64,000 nucleotides of DNA. It comes from Gracilaria gracilis. Its lineage: Eukaryota; Rhodophyta; Florideophyceae; Gracilariales; Gracilariaceae. Position numbers and translations under genes: made by a program. How positions within the stretch are numbered: position 1 is the stretch's first letter; every line of letters begins with the position of its first letter. Below are positions 11,772 through 21,559 of the stretch, piece by piece. The stretch lies in the NCBI GenBank assembly GCA_030374805.1, contig JARGSG010000012.1, forward strand, positions 868,001 to 932,000, written 5' to 3'. Under the pieces are notes generated by a model. It was not told the DNA's origin and did not search any database. It saw only the letters and a program-made list of their open reading frames with translations.

Positions 11772-12719
11772 TCAGTGTTGAATTTCTGCCCAGAGCAAAG
11801 CAACATTATTACAAGTCGACATGTCTCCAATAAATGATGGATGCTTGTCGGTCATATTCTTCTCCGATCGCCCATACTTCCATGCTTGTCGGCAAAAACC
11901 TAGGAAACTAGTCTTGAATCTGTGTTGTAACATCGGCTTTCTCGATATACGAATTTGGTAGCTAAGCTTAGCAGCACGAAGACAAAAGTCAAAGTCTTCA
12001 AAGGACATTGGAAAGGCTGTGTCAAACGGAACGTGTTTTGCTATCTCAGCGGACACAGAAAGATTGCAAGTGGGGGCAAAATACACATCATCAATGTTCC
12101 CATTGCGAATGAATGGCATTAACGTGCCATTTCGTTCATGAAACTGATCTATTCTGGAATGGCCATGTGAAAAAGTGCGCCCAGCCCAGATTCCGGGCAG
12201 CATCTTTTGTAACTTGGCGTGTTCCTCAGCCCAGTTGGGTGTCGGAATGCAGTCGCTGTCCAAGAACGCAATGCTATGCACGCCACTTTCTAGGGCGATT
12301 TTCACACCCGTGTACCTTGCACCCCCTGGGCCCTGATTGTTCAAATGGCGAACTAGGGTGCATTTCTTGGGGCACGGGGGAAACGGTGAACAGTCATCAA
12401 CGACAATAACCTCATAGCCACCACTGGACGTAATGATATCAACGGTAGCTTCTAACAGTTCCTTTTCGTCATTGGATGCAGTGAAGACCGGGATCACGAC
12501 TGCTAGACTCAAATCAAGAGGGTGACCTTTGGAGACAAGCTTTGACCTGAAGAACGTTTCATGTTTGGATTTGGATCTTATTTGACGAGGAAATAGTGTG
12601 CCAATTCGATAAGAAAGTGCGAAAAAAAATCCAAGAACGATGTACAACGGCACGGACAAGCTGCTGGGCGCAGAACGCCAAGGTCGAAAACCTCCAGGCA
12701 GCAGAGTGAATGAGTTCAT
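11772..12719 (-). CDS. GT2-family glycosyltransferase, copy A
   Basis: A GT-A fold family 2 glycosyltransferase of 315 aa. The start at 12719 is chosen because it aligns with the start of the paralogue at 14188; a further 32 codons upstream are open but not shared. An N-terminal signal anchor (residues about 22-38) is followed by LAVVIPVFTASND, IVVDDCSPF, the metal-binding FLDSDC and a late MSFEDFDFC motif that takes the place of the acceptor-activating ED. This suggests a type II Golgi membrane enzyme that transfers a sugar from a nucleotide donor. Donor and acceptor cannot be read from the sequence. The two copies agree at well over half their residues and stand head to head about 1.5 kb apart, so they arose by inverted duplication. 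Confidence 0.88.
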   Translation of the reverse strand: MNSFTLLPGGFRPWRSAPSSLSVPLYIVLGFFFALSYRIGTLFPRQIRSKSKHETFFRSKLVSKGHPLDLSLAVVIPVFTASNDEKELLEATVDIITSSGGYEVIVVDDCSPFPPCPKKCTLVRHLNNQGPGGARYTGVKIALESGVHSIAFLDSDCIPTPNWAEEHAKLQKMLPGIWAGRTFSHGHSRIDQFHERNGTLMPFIRNGNIDDVYFAPTCNLSVSAEIAKHVPFDTAFPMSFEDFDFCLRAAKLSYQIRISRKPMLQHRFKTSFLGFCRQAWKYGRSEKNMTDKHPSFIGDMSTCNNVALLWAEIQH

Positions 12720-13127
12720 AGACGCGGTAGCAGAACAAGAATGCAGATAAACAATTGCGAATTGGGGTGAGACGCAGTTTGCGTTGCCGAAGCCATTGCG
12801 CTGCTTGCACTTCACCTCATATTACCCTCGAACTGAGAAGCGGAGTTCTATGGCCAACTCGCCGGTTGCGATACGGCGGCAACGATTGCTTCAAGTTTGC
12901 TCACGAGATCTTTGCGCGATAACATCTCCGCGCAGAGCAGATGTCCTCTTTCTGCGGTTGTGACTGGGAAGTCAGCTCTAACCAAAAAGATCGCACAGAT
13001 CAGCGATGCCAACTGTGAAACCACAGTTGGCAAAGCTTTAAAATGACCTACAGTGCGGTGGGGTCACGAGTGAACCGAAGGCGGATGTGGGCTCCAAGTT
13101 TCCACCGATGGCACGCCAACTGTGCCA

Positions 13128-13151
13128 GCTTCACCTCAGCAGATCCTGATA
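13128..13151. repeat. left arm of an inverted repeat between the GT2 genes
   Basis: A 24-bp word starting GCTTCACCTCAGCAG is an exact reverse complement of 13858-13881. Each arm lies about 335-410 bp upstream of the GT2 start on its side, so it is probably a surviving piece of duplicated promoter. A related copy, GCCGAGGTGAAGCTGGCACA, lies at about 13806-13825. Confidence 0.8.
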
Positions 13152-13159
13152 CGGATATC

Positions 13160-13790
13160 TTCTTCTTTACTGTGGTCAGCCGCCCCTTATCCCGAGGCAG
13201 CCGAAGAACTATCTATTGATGTTTGTATCTAAAGGTAGTTCTCTCTCTCTTAAAGAAGGCCAAAAACCGTAACGGCCACTGCATGATCATATCAACTAAC
13301 GATTTGTCTTTCCGTTCCTCAAGCGCCGGTAGTTCGTCACGCCGGGCTTTGTTTGTTAGTGGACAGCGAAAAAGAACAAGAACATGATCTCCGTCTTTCT
13401 TAACCGCCGTGCGACAGGTGCAGCGTAGCACCTTTCCGTTCAAAAACGAGTTCACTGGGTGGAGCGTCGGAACGTGCCGAGTGGCGAACTGCGCCAACGT
13501 TACCTCCGATAGCCTCAACATCTTTTCATCCCCATGTTCGTGTCTCTCGACTGGTAATACACTTTTACTCCGCACTTTGAGCCTTACTCTCGCCATTACG
13601 TCCATCATGTCTACAGGAGTCTGCATTTGTTGTGTAAGAGAAAGTTTGAGGCCTGATTTCGCAAGCGCATCGACACTGTCATTTCGAAAAACTCCGCAGT
13701 GACTTGGTGCCCAACATACGTACACAGAAGAACGACGACTCACGCTGTGAAGCGTGAATGCCAAATCCTGAAGGATATGATATATGAATA
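13160..13790 (-). mobile_element. 5'-truncated LINE with RNase H domain
   Basis: The minus-strand frame ending at 13213 encodes an RNase H C-terminal region with WAPSHCGVFRNDSVDALA, the signature seen in non-LTR retrotransposons, where the final Asp is catalytic. A Cys/His cluster (CTC about 20 residues before RCPLTNKAR) follows, as at the end of LINE ORF2. The 3' end runs into an untranslated tail of about 50 bp ending in GAAGAAGA. Reverse transcriptase and endonuclease are absent, so the copy is 5'-truncated, as most LINE copies are. It sits between the arms of the inverted repeat shared by the GT2 promoters. A host RNase HI is unlikely because only the last third of the fold is present. 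Confidence 0.75.
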
Positions 13791-13857
13791 TGATAAGAGT
13801 GTCTGCCGAGGTGAAGCTGGCACAGTTGGAAGTGCCAACTGTGAAATATGTATAAGA

Positions 13858-13881
13858 TATCAGGATCTGCTGAGGTGAAGC
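13858..13881. repeat. right arm of the GT2 inverted repeat
   Basis: Exact reverse complement of 13128-13151. It lies about 310 bp upstream of the plus-strand GT2 gene. Confidence 0.8.
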
Positions 13882-14057
13882 TTGCGCAGTCGGGACCGAA
13901 CTTAGCTGTCTCGTGCCCCGTTAATGAGCACTCGTTTATTGACATACTCATACTAAACGAAGTGAAAGCCTCATATTCCATCTCCGAACGGAGAACAATT
14001 CAAAAGTTGCATCTCGTTCCTGGACGCTCCTGCACGATGCGCGCCGTCTGTCAACGC

Positions 14058-14064
14058 TATAAAA
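14058..14064 (+). promoter_or_regulatory. TATA box of GT2 copy B
   Basis: TATAAAA stands in the context GCTATAAAAGCC, 124 bp upstream of the ATG at 14188. No equivalent box is obvious at the matching place upstream of copy A, so the two paralogues may be expressed differently. Confidence 0.55.
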
Positions 14065-14187
14065 GCCAGCAAGCACATATGCCTCAAACTTAATCCGCTC
14101 TGTGCAATCTGCGCATCCTTCGCAGCCCTGCTCAGTTTCAGTCAAGCCGTAAGTGTCTTTCTGTGCATCTGCTTTTCTCCCGTTTGA

Positions 14188-15132
14188 ATGACTGGAATTG
14201 CCCTTCTGCATAGGTCCTTTCGTCCTCGAGAGTGCGCGCCCAGCAGCTTATACGTGCCATTGTACTATGTTCTGGCGGCGTTTTTTGCATTTTCGTACCA
14301 GTTTGGCAGACTGTTTCCGTATCAAACAAGGCCGGAGTCTGAACGCAAGAAGTTCAGGTCAAAAGTTGTCTCGAAGAGTCACCCTTCTGACTTGAGTCTA
14401 GCAGTCGTGATCCCGGCGCTCACTGCAACGAACGACGAAAAGGAACAGTTAGAAGCTACCGTTGATATCCTTACTTCCAGTTGTGACTATGAGGTCATTG
14501 TCGTTGATGACTGTTCACCGTTTCCCCCTTGTCCGAAGAACTGCACCCTAGTTCGCCATCTGAACAATCAGGGCCCTGCAAGCGCAAGGAACACCGGCAT
14601 GCAAACCGCCCTTGAGAGCGGCGTGCATAGCATTGCGTTTTTGGACAGCGACTGCATTCCGGCCCCCGAATGGGCTAAAGAACACGCTAAGTTGCAAACA
14701 AAAGCCCCCGGAATCTGGGCTGGGCGCACCCTTTCGAAAGGAGAGGATGTAATACCTGAGTTTCACGAGCGAACTGGCACTTTGATGCCATTCATATGGA
14801 ATGGTAACGCTGATGATGTGTTTTTTGCTCCCACTTGCAACCTTTCTATATCTGCTGAGATAGCGGAAAACGTGTCGTTTGACGTAGGCTTTCCGATGTC
14901 GTATGAAGACTGCGATTTCTGTCGTCAAGCTGTCAAGCTTGGATACCAAATTCGAATCTCAAAGAAGCCGGTGTTGAGGCATAAATTTAAGGCCGGTTTG
15001 TTGAATTTATGCCGCCAAGGATTTAAGTATGGGAGATCGGAGAAAAACATGACGAGCAAGCATCCAGCATTTATGAGAGACATGTCCAAGTGCGAGAATG
15101 TAGCTTTGTTTTGGGCAGACGTTCAAAACTAA
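14188..15132 (+). CDS. GT2-family glycosyltransferase, copy B
   Basis: A 314-aa paralogue of the minus-strand gene at 11772-12719. It has the same order of parts: signal anchor near residues 20-36, LAVVIPALTATND, IVVDDCSPF, FLDSDC for metal and nucleotide-sugar binding, and MSYEDCDFC near residue 240. The C-terminal KYGRSEKNMTSKHPAFMRDM block is also shared with copy A. It is predicted to be a single-pass Golgi transferase building a surface or matrix glycan; the sugar is unknown. An alternative GTAAGT donor at 14146 and a TAG acceptor near 14213 could change the N-terminus, but the ATG at 14188 gives the better match to copy A. Confidence 0.88.
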   Translation: MTGIALLHRSFRPRECAPSSLYVPLYYVLAAFFAFSYQFGRLFPYQTRPESERKKFRSKVVSKSHPSDLSLAVVIPALTATNDEKEQLEATVDILTSSCDYEVIVVDDCSPFPPCPKNCTLVRHLNNQGPASARNTGMQTALESGVHSIAFLDSDCIPAPEWAKEHAKLQTKAPGIWAGRTLSKGEDVIPEFHERTGTLMPFIWNGNADDVFFAPTCNLSISAEIAENVSFDVGFPMSYEDCDFCRQAVKLGYQIRISKKPVLRHKFKAGLLNLCRQGFKYGRSEKNMTSKHPAFMRDMSKCENVALFWADVQN

Positions 15133-16237
15133 CAAGTCTGTCAGGGACACTAGATATTGCTTCATTCATTTGTTTCGCTGAATGGGAGTCAATTGGAAAT
15201 CAAGTTTAAAGTTTGCACAGCGGCTCGTCTCCGCGCGAAGTCGCTATTTCCTAATAGATTAGATAGGTGTTTCCAGCTTTTGAGCACATTGACAAGATTT
15301 TCTTACCTTTGTGAGGAAAGCCTGTACAGTCGGGTCTACGATATATCTACCCTTGTAGTGCTTTTTGAGCATCTCCACTGCAGGGAATTATGATTCATGC
15401 CCTCAGACTCGTGACTCTTGAAAAGCGATTTGATTGCGCCCCGTCTCACACAAGAGTCTATGTGCTTTGTTCTTCATGCTATTTCTCAAGACTCCATTGA
15501 GTCGGATGGGCCTGACGAAATGTCTTCTTTCTATACTCTGGCTCGTTCCAGTTCTCTTCTTGAAGTTGTTATTGTTGTTGTTGAGTAAATGCCCCTTTCT
15601 TTTTATATTTCCAGCCTGCATGTGTCTGTCTCCAGAAACTGGGTAGAGGAAGGTTAATCGATCATATTTGTTTTTGGACAACAGTCTTTGTTTCTTAGGC
15701 TGTAGTAAAACTAAGCAAGAAAAAAGTTTTTTCAGGTCAAGAACTTGGAGGGCATATCTTATCGACAACTGGATGGAATGCAGCACAAAACGGTACCGTA
15801 CCTTCGGTATCCATATTAGAAACTGAGTTGATTCAACTCGCCATTTTTTTTTCATCTGTCCAAAACAGAAAAGTCCAACTCGGTCCACCCCGCAACAACG
15901 TCGAACAACCTTATTCCTCCAATTCCGTTCTCCGGAGCTTTAGCAGAACATCACATTTCCACAGTATGCACAAACGTCTCTATTCGCGTTTCTTCTCGCA
16001 GAATTGCCAACATCCAGCAGCTCGCTGGGTTGAAATCCACGCCTGAAAGATCCATCTCCGTTAGAAAAGAACTCTCTTCCTGGCAAAGGAATAAGACGTG
16101 ATACAATTTCGAAGCAAACATCGTCTTCCGGTACCGTTGGTAGCCAGGATATCTTTCTTCGCGGAAATATTTCGCTTGATCTGAACCACGCCAAATCGCA
16201 CAAGCATCCATTTCCGGTTGCAACGACTTGCGAATCA
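15133..16237. other. intergenic with two short palindromes
   Basis: No gene is supported. The sequence holds two members of the dispersed GGTACC palindrome family, at 15792-15812 and 16130-16142. The minus-strand frame 15951-16241 may be the downstream part of the DUF4246 locus, but I see no clear match. Confidence 0.45.
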
Positions 16238-17675
16238 TCAACGCCGAAATGTCCTTTCGTCTCGAACTGCTCGCGCAGCACGGTATCTACACCGATTTAT
16301 GTCAGCGATCGCATCTCGAATCCCATCAGGACCAAGGTGGTAACCTTGTTGAAATCCGACAGACACAAGCAGTCTCCGTTTGGACGTAAATTCCATCGCC
16401 CCGCCCTTGAGACAGGCAGACTTTCCATAGTAATATAACACAACTGCCACTACATGCTCCCGCAAACCGTCCTCATGCCACAATCCTTCGTACTTGTCGT
16501 TTGCTTCAAGCGCAATGCTCTGCCCCTTTACCACAATCTGTAGCGGGCCGGGTAGCAGCAATGCGAGATGTCGCAAGTTTGCTAGCGTAGGCAAAGAGGC
16601 ATTAAGAACACTTTCAAACGCTAGGTACAGTGGTGCATGCGCGTGTGGATTAAGGTCAGGAATACTCGAGCGGATCTTACAACATCCGTACCTTGGTCGT
16701 CCAGCAAGCTCATTTATTTGGTCAACTACTTCGCGTGAGACTGTTGCCCTTCGCCCATGCTTGTGAAACGCGTCCCCCAATGTACTTGACATTGCATCGA
16801 ATGGCATTTCTTCCACTTTGAGCTCTCTAGGTACCAATATGCCGTTTTCAGCTAATGCTCGGACCAATATTGTTTTGATGCCTTGGCACGGGACAATCTA
16901 GCCGTTCGACGCCAAGCCTTACTAGATATTCGACAAGCGTGTGTTGATCCTGAGGAGAAACCAACCCGTTGGCTACATGGACACATAAGAATAGCCCTAC
17001 GTGCATTTCCATTTGTGATGGTAAAGCGTACTCAATGTAAGAAAAGCATACTTAGGAAGGAGTGGGTCGGAATGGTCATCACTGCAGTCCTTGCAAGGTG
17101 TACATCTTTTGTAATAACTCTGGCATCCGAATGAAGATACACGCTCTTTGAGAAAGATGTATCCACCAGCTGTTTGATCCAAATGAAGTCCTCGTAACAA
17201 CGAACGGGGAACTCGCAGCGAGTACCACCGTCTCGGTTCAAAACTCTTGCCAGCAGTTTCCACATATCTCCGCTTTGACGACAGACAAAGCGCAGTCCGA
17301 CAGAGTTGCTTTGGGAAGAGTGTTATCGCTGTGTATTTGCGCGACTGGTGAATGTGCGCGAAGTTGACTCGATCAGATATTCCAAACGAGCCTTGTACCA
17401 TCCTTTCTCGAGCCGAATGGTTGGGTTAGGTGTTCGCGGATTGTCCAGACAAAGAAAAATCTCATAGCTACGCCGTAGCTGAAGGAGCTTGTCCATCATA
17501 TCCGTTGGGATCGAAATACACGATGCTGCCCGACTAGCTTGGACTGCGTTTCGATAGCAACGTAGACCATAGTAGGCCAAAGCGAGATTGAACCAGGCTT
17601 CAAAGTTGTGTGGGTCGAGAGTCACGGCGGTTTGAGCCAATGTTGCTAGAGGCCTATAGCGTTTGGAAGACCTTG
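16238..17675 (-). CDS. TPR and DUF4246-like locus, exon structure unresolved
   Basis: Two minus-strand frames carry recognisable pieces. At about 17675-17323, LATLAQTAVTLDPHNFEAW and NLALAYYGLRCYRNA form a tetratricopeptide repeat. At 16867-16238 the segment LWHEDGLREHVVAVVLYYYG resembles the WHVEG...NEHI...A..YYY core of DUF4246, a family known mainly from fungi and bacteria whose biochemistry is unknown to me. The region between is open only in other frames, and the DUF4246 frame has no ATG near its upstream end. Either the gene has introns I could not place, or it is a decaying copy. Whether the TPR and DUF4246 pieces belong to one protein is uncertain. Confidence 0.45.
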
Positions 17676-18792
17676 CGACTCGGGATCGGCGTGATAGATT
17701 ATCGCACTCATGTTATGGGGTCGGGTGGTTTGTGGTGGGACGTACTTGCTGAAGGGAGGCACTATCGTCGTGGATGTTTTCAGGTTGTGGCGTCAAAGGG
17801 AGATGAGAGTGCCCCATGGGGAGATGACGTCGATAGTCGTCAACTCGCAAGACGAATGCTAAGTTTTGTTTTGTTCTCTCGCCTGGTGATTTGCCTACGA
17901 CAACGAACAGGTACAAGCACCTTCCATATGGAAGAAGCTGATCTCAATCATGGTCTCTTGAATCTAAGAATCAGTGAAGAAATTGTCTGCATTACACAAC
18001 CTCTTGCACGTATGTACCTTAACCATCCACGTGAAACGAGAAATCCCCAGAAGCTTTCTTATCACAGAGACTCTTCTTCTTCATTGCGGTCAGCCGCCCC
18101 CTGATTCCGAGGCGGCAGTAGTTCTATCTAGAGATAGGTCTCCCTCTTGAAGAAGGCCATTATCACAGAGACACACGAGATTCTCGTTTTCCGGTGGACT
18201 AGTGGAGTAGTTCCAGCAGTACAATGCTCCAAAGGCATTTGCTGAACATGCCATGTATATGAGTACGGAGGGTAATGGATCTTTCGTACCAGCGCCAAAG
18301 GGCAACCTCGCAGTTGAACTCCATTCAAAGTACAAGGCCTTTGTTTTGGAATCACAAACTCCCTCGCCGAAATAAACCTTTCTGCATCGTCGCTTACCAA
18401 CGGTACCTACGGTACTCAGAGAGAAAGAAGCGGCAACGGCTATGACAGTGATCTCTCGGAACCGCCCTGGTCTGATCCGGTTAGGAGAGGATAGTGGCCA
18501 CACGATGGCAAACACAATATCATTGTTCTCTAACCAACTTACGAGACTCAAGTTCATGATCAGTATGCCATGTAACGATTAGTATTCCGGCGACTGGATA
18601 ACACTGTTATGTCATGTGGATGACGCGTCGTGATGACGCGACGATGCGTCGAGAGAGATAGGAACCTTGAGGCGTGGGAAAGCCGGTTGTCGATCGGACG
18701 CTCCCCTGCAAAAGATTCAAACGAGCCCTTCACCGTTGTAGTTTTACAACTCTGCATCCACCTCGCAATACGCAACAGAGAGCAAATCAATT
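17676..18792. other. intergenic, LINE tail and one small hypothetical ORF
   Basis: The minus-strand frame 18090-18557 (155 aa, ATG at 18557) has no known domain, and its last residues are supplied by the LINE tail at 18072-18159. A member of the GGTACC palindrome family is at 18395-18415, inside that frame. The rest shows nothing. Confidence 0.45.
18059..18172 (-). mobile_element. short LINE 3' end flanked by 13-bp target duplication
   Basis: TTATCACAGAGAC occurs at 18059-18071 and again at 18160-18172. The 88 bp between match the last codons and untranslated tail of the LINE at 13160-13790. On the minus strand it starts within TGGCCTTCTTCAAGAGGGAG and ends in GAAGAAGAAGA. Severe 5' truncation, a short repeat tail and a target duplication are the hallmarks of target-primed reverse transcription. 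Confidence 0.85.
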
Positions 18793-20697
18793 TTACATAA
18801 TCGCACAAGAATCCACTAGATGAGAGAACGGCACAGACGCCTCTTCAGAACTCCCACTTGAGCTAGATGAAGAGTCAAGTGAATCAAGCTGTGTCACATT
18901 CACATGTTCATCTGAAGCTGGCCTAGTCATTTCCATTGCCCCTACGCCATCGTCCACATGCTCGACAATACGGCTCCCTGGCACTTTATTCATTTCCCTT
19001 TGCCCCTCCTCCTTCTCTTTCGGACCGATGTTTCCATCATTATCATCGTTCTCTGCCGTCTGTATTTCAACATCGATTATTCCCACGTCTTCATCTTCAA
19101 CTTCAGTATCGAACACCCCGCTATCACATGATAACCCGGCGCGTATGTTGCGACCTTCGGCGTTTATCTGCACATCGAGTCCATTGCTACAAAACTCCTC
19201 CTCACCTGCTGAACGAGATTCGAATAGCGATACAATCCTTTCTACACGTCCAGACACGTGTTTTGAAAGATCCCGTAACGAGTGTAGTCCTGGTTGCTCA
19301 CACACTTCTGTTTCGGGCGCCGACTCGGCCCTGAGCATTTTCAGGGGTCCCTCAACGCTTTGGTTTGGTAATTGTGGAGCTGAAACTAGTGCCGTCACTT
19401 TCAGCAACGAAGATGCTTTGCGAAAGACAATTTTGCTGGGCACAGCGGATGCGTTTTTATCAGAAAGCCTGCCTTCCTTTTCCATGTCTTCAAGTGAATC
19501 GTGAGCCGGCGGTGCACAGTAAGTGCTAGTGTCGCCGTCCTGACTTGTATCCTTCTTCTCTAAATGTACGTCTTCGTCTTCAGATTCGCTTGTGCTTCCA
19601 ATGCGTCCTTCACCGTGATGCGAACTGGGTTTCGAGGATTCACGAACGACAACTACCTCATCACGTACGGAAGTATCTTCCTCAAATAAGCTCCTCAGTT
19701 TTTGCACCTCTCCCACTTGAACACCATTGAGTCCCTTCTGTGCGCTGCTATCCGCACAATCGTTCTCGCCGAAGACCTCTACTTCCTCTTGTTCAACTTC
19801 AGAACGTTTCGAGTGCAAACGAGAAGCTTCAGGACTGGGCGTGCAACTCTTCTTGGAATCTTCTTCCCCGATACATGCCCCAGAATGAGGTTCATCAAAC
19901 TCTTCTGCAGAATGCTTTGAGCTTACAACCAGAGCTTGGCCTTCACGGGTATCCATATCCGTAGATTTCCCATGACTTGTCTTTGAATCAATCTCTTTGA
20001 AGACGAAGCTGCCCGTCGATCGCAGCTTCGCCAGAGTCCGCACTACCAACCCTTTTTCCACTATCGAGAAGTCATCGCCACTGCTCACCTTGCTTTTCAC
20101 TCGATGCGGAGTGTCGTCGGCCACATTGCTTGAGGGTTCATGCGTTTGCAGCACCTCTACAGTACTGTCCTGCTCGACCATGCGATCATTAAACTCCCTC
20201 TCAGCCGACGCTTCAACTGCCAGAATATCTGCGCTCACAACACGACCACCATCACTGAGTTCTCGTTGATTCTCAGGCGACAGTAGCGGGGCAGTGTCGA
20301 TCGTTGCAGCACTGGCGCCCTCAAGCTCACTGCTGTCTGCGGCGAGTGTGCTTTGTGTGCCAAAACAATCCTTTGGAAACGGCAGTTTCCGCAGAAAACT
20401 TCGGACCTTCTTGCTGATATAGCTCATCCGAGCGGACCGAACAGTGCGGGGATGTCGGTCCTTTGAAGTCTTCACCTTCTTTCCCGGTTGCTTCGAACTT
20501 TGTTCCCCCGTGGACGTCAATGCATTCAGCACACGTTGGTCGCCACGCCCATAAAGATCACAGTCGATATAATCCCCATTCTTCACATTCTTACGGAATT
20601 CATTCATAGCCATCAGCCTTTCCCTCTCTTGTGCTTTGGCACCCAGCACATCAACACGTTCCGTCGCCTTCTCTTCCATACGAATAATGTCTTCCAT
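18793..20697 (-). CDS. hypothetical acidic, Ser/Glu-rich protein, 634 aa
   Basis: I do not recognise this protein. The ATG at 20697 opens a long uninterrupted frame. Residues 1-30 are a charged helix (MEDIIRMEEKATERVDVLG) and residues about 70-110 form a basic patch (KKVKTSK, RSARMSYISKKVRSFLRK) that could be a nuclear signal or membrane-binding surface. The remaining 500 residues are acidic and Ser-rich, with a serine run near residue 610, and are probably disordered. Two short hydrophobic motifs stand out in this tail: VQKLRSLFEED near residue 340 and VERIVSLFESR near residue 500. They may be repeated docking motifs. The length of the frame against a mixed background makes it a likely gene; function is open. 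Confidence 0.7.
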   Translation of the reverse strand: MEDIIRMEEKATERVDVLGAKAQERERLMAMNEFRKNVKNGDYIDCDLYGRGDQRVLNALTSTGEQSSKQPGKKVKTSKDRHPRTVRSARMSYISKKVRSFLRKLPFPKDCFGTQSTLAADSSELEGASAATIDTAPLLSPENQRELSDGGRVVSADILAVEASAEREFNDRMVEQDSTVEVLQTHEPSSNVADDTPHRVKSKVSSGDDFSIVEKGLVVRTLAKLRSTGSFVFKEIDSKTSHGKSTDMDTREGQALVVSSKHSAEEFDEPHSGACIGEEDSKKSCTPSPEASRLHSKRSEVEQEEVEVFGENDCADSSAQKGLNGVQVGEVQKLRSLFEEDTSVRDEVVVVRESSKPSSHHGEGRIGSTSESEDEDVHLEKKDTSQDGDTSTYCAPPAHDSLEDMEKEGRLSDKNASAVPSKIVFRKASSLLKVTALVSAPQLPNQSVEGPLKMLRAESAPETEVCEQPGLHSLRDLSKHVSGRVERIVSLFESRSAGEEEFCSNGLDVQINAEGRNIRAGLSCDSGVFDTEVEDEDVGIIDVEIQTAENDDNDGNIGPKEKEEGQREMNKVPGSRIVEHVDDGVGAMEMTRPASDEHVNVTQLDSLDSSSSSSGSSEEASVPFSHLVDSCAIM

Positions 20698-21559
20698 CTT
20701 TTATATTGTTCGGTTACGTCGAGGACTGTTGTTTAACACCAGAAGCTTCCTTTTCCTACACTCGTTTTAGAATCTTGAGTTACCTGTATTGCGAGGAAGT
20801 CTGGCGGCCGGAACACTCGGGCAGCACTTCCGTCTCATGAAGCCCCCTTTTATACCGAACTGGGAGCCCCTGTGAAACTTCTCGGCGTTTCGTTCAAGCG
20901 CACTCTCCTGCTTGTGATTCATCACGCACTTATGCCGTCAAATAGAAAACATCCACGAAACAGGAGGTAACGGCAACCAGGTAATATTCCGCTGAATCCC
21001 CGAAGTTATCATGCACCTCTCCCTGCTTCCTCTCCCGCTGCGACTCAATTTCTGAACATCCGATACGTATTTCTCAGCATGGGGTGGGAATTGTCATGCA
21101 TGTACAATACCATGAGCTTATTGGTCTGGTATTAGCGTCTTCAATGGTCAACAAAGTGATACAAATGTATCGGCGCAAGCTAAATGGCTGGTTCCACTAG
21201 TTTCCACGATATTCGCAACCCTCAATTCATACTCAAAAGTAGGGTGTTGATATTCAGTTTCCTCTCCCCAGACATAGACTTCGGACAACAAAAAGCAATG
21301 CCTGTACTTACTACTCACATTCCGTAGCAATCACTGCGGTCGCCTACTCCATCAAAGATATAGGAAGGTATCATCCTTGTCCTCTATTTCAGGAGGAGAC
21401 TGACATTGTTTTGCAGTGGAGAGAGTTGCGAGGGGGTGTTGCATGCGATGTCACGCTGGAATCGCGAAGAAGGGGATCGGGGGGAGTGTCGAGTGGCGGA
21501 GCAAGACCGTTTAAGATTTGTTAGATGGCAATAGTTCAAGCTTAAGGCGGTGCTGGCGT
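20698..21559. other. promoter region of the 634-aa gene and spacer
   Basis: TATAAAA on the minus strand lies at 20848-20854, about 150 bp from the ATG at 20697, which leaves room for a leader of about 120 nt. The remaining sequence up to the proteasome gene has no supported gene. Confidence 0.5.
20848..20854 (-). promoter_or_regulatory. TATA box
   Basis: The minus strand reads GGTATAAAAGGG, about 150 bp upstream of the start of the 634-aa protein. Confidence 0.5.

Noticed and set aside
13213-13764. Host RNase HI gene
   Set aside because: Only the last part of the RNase H fold is present, followed by a LINE-type Cys/His end and GAA tail.
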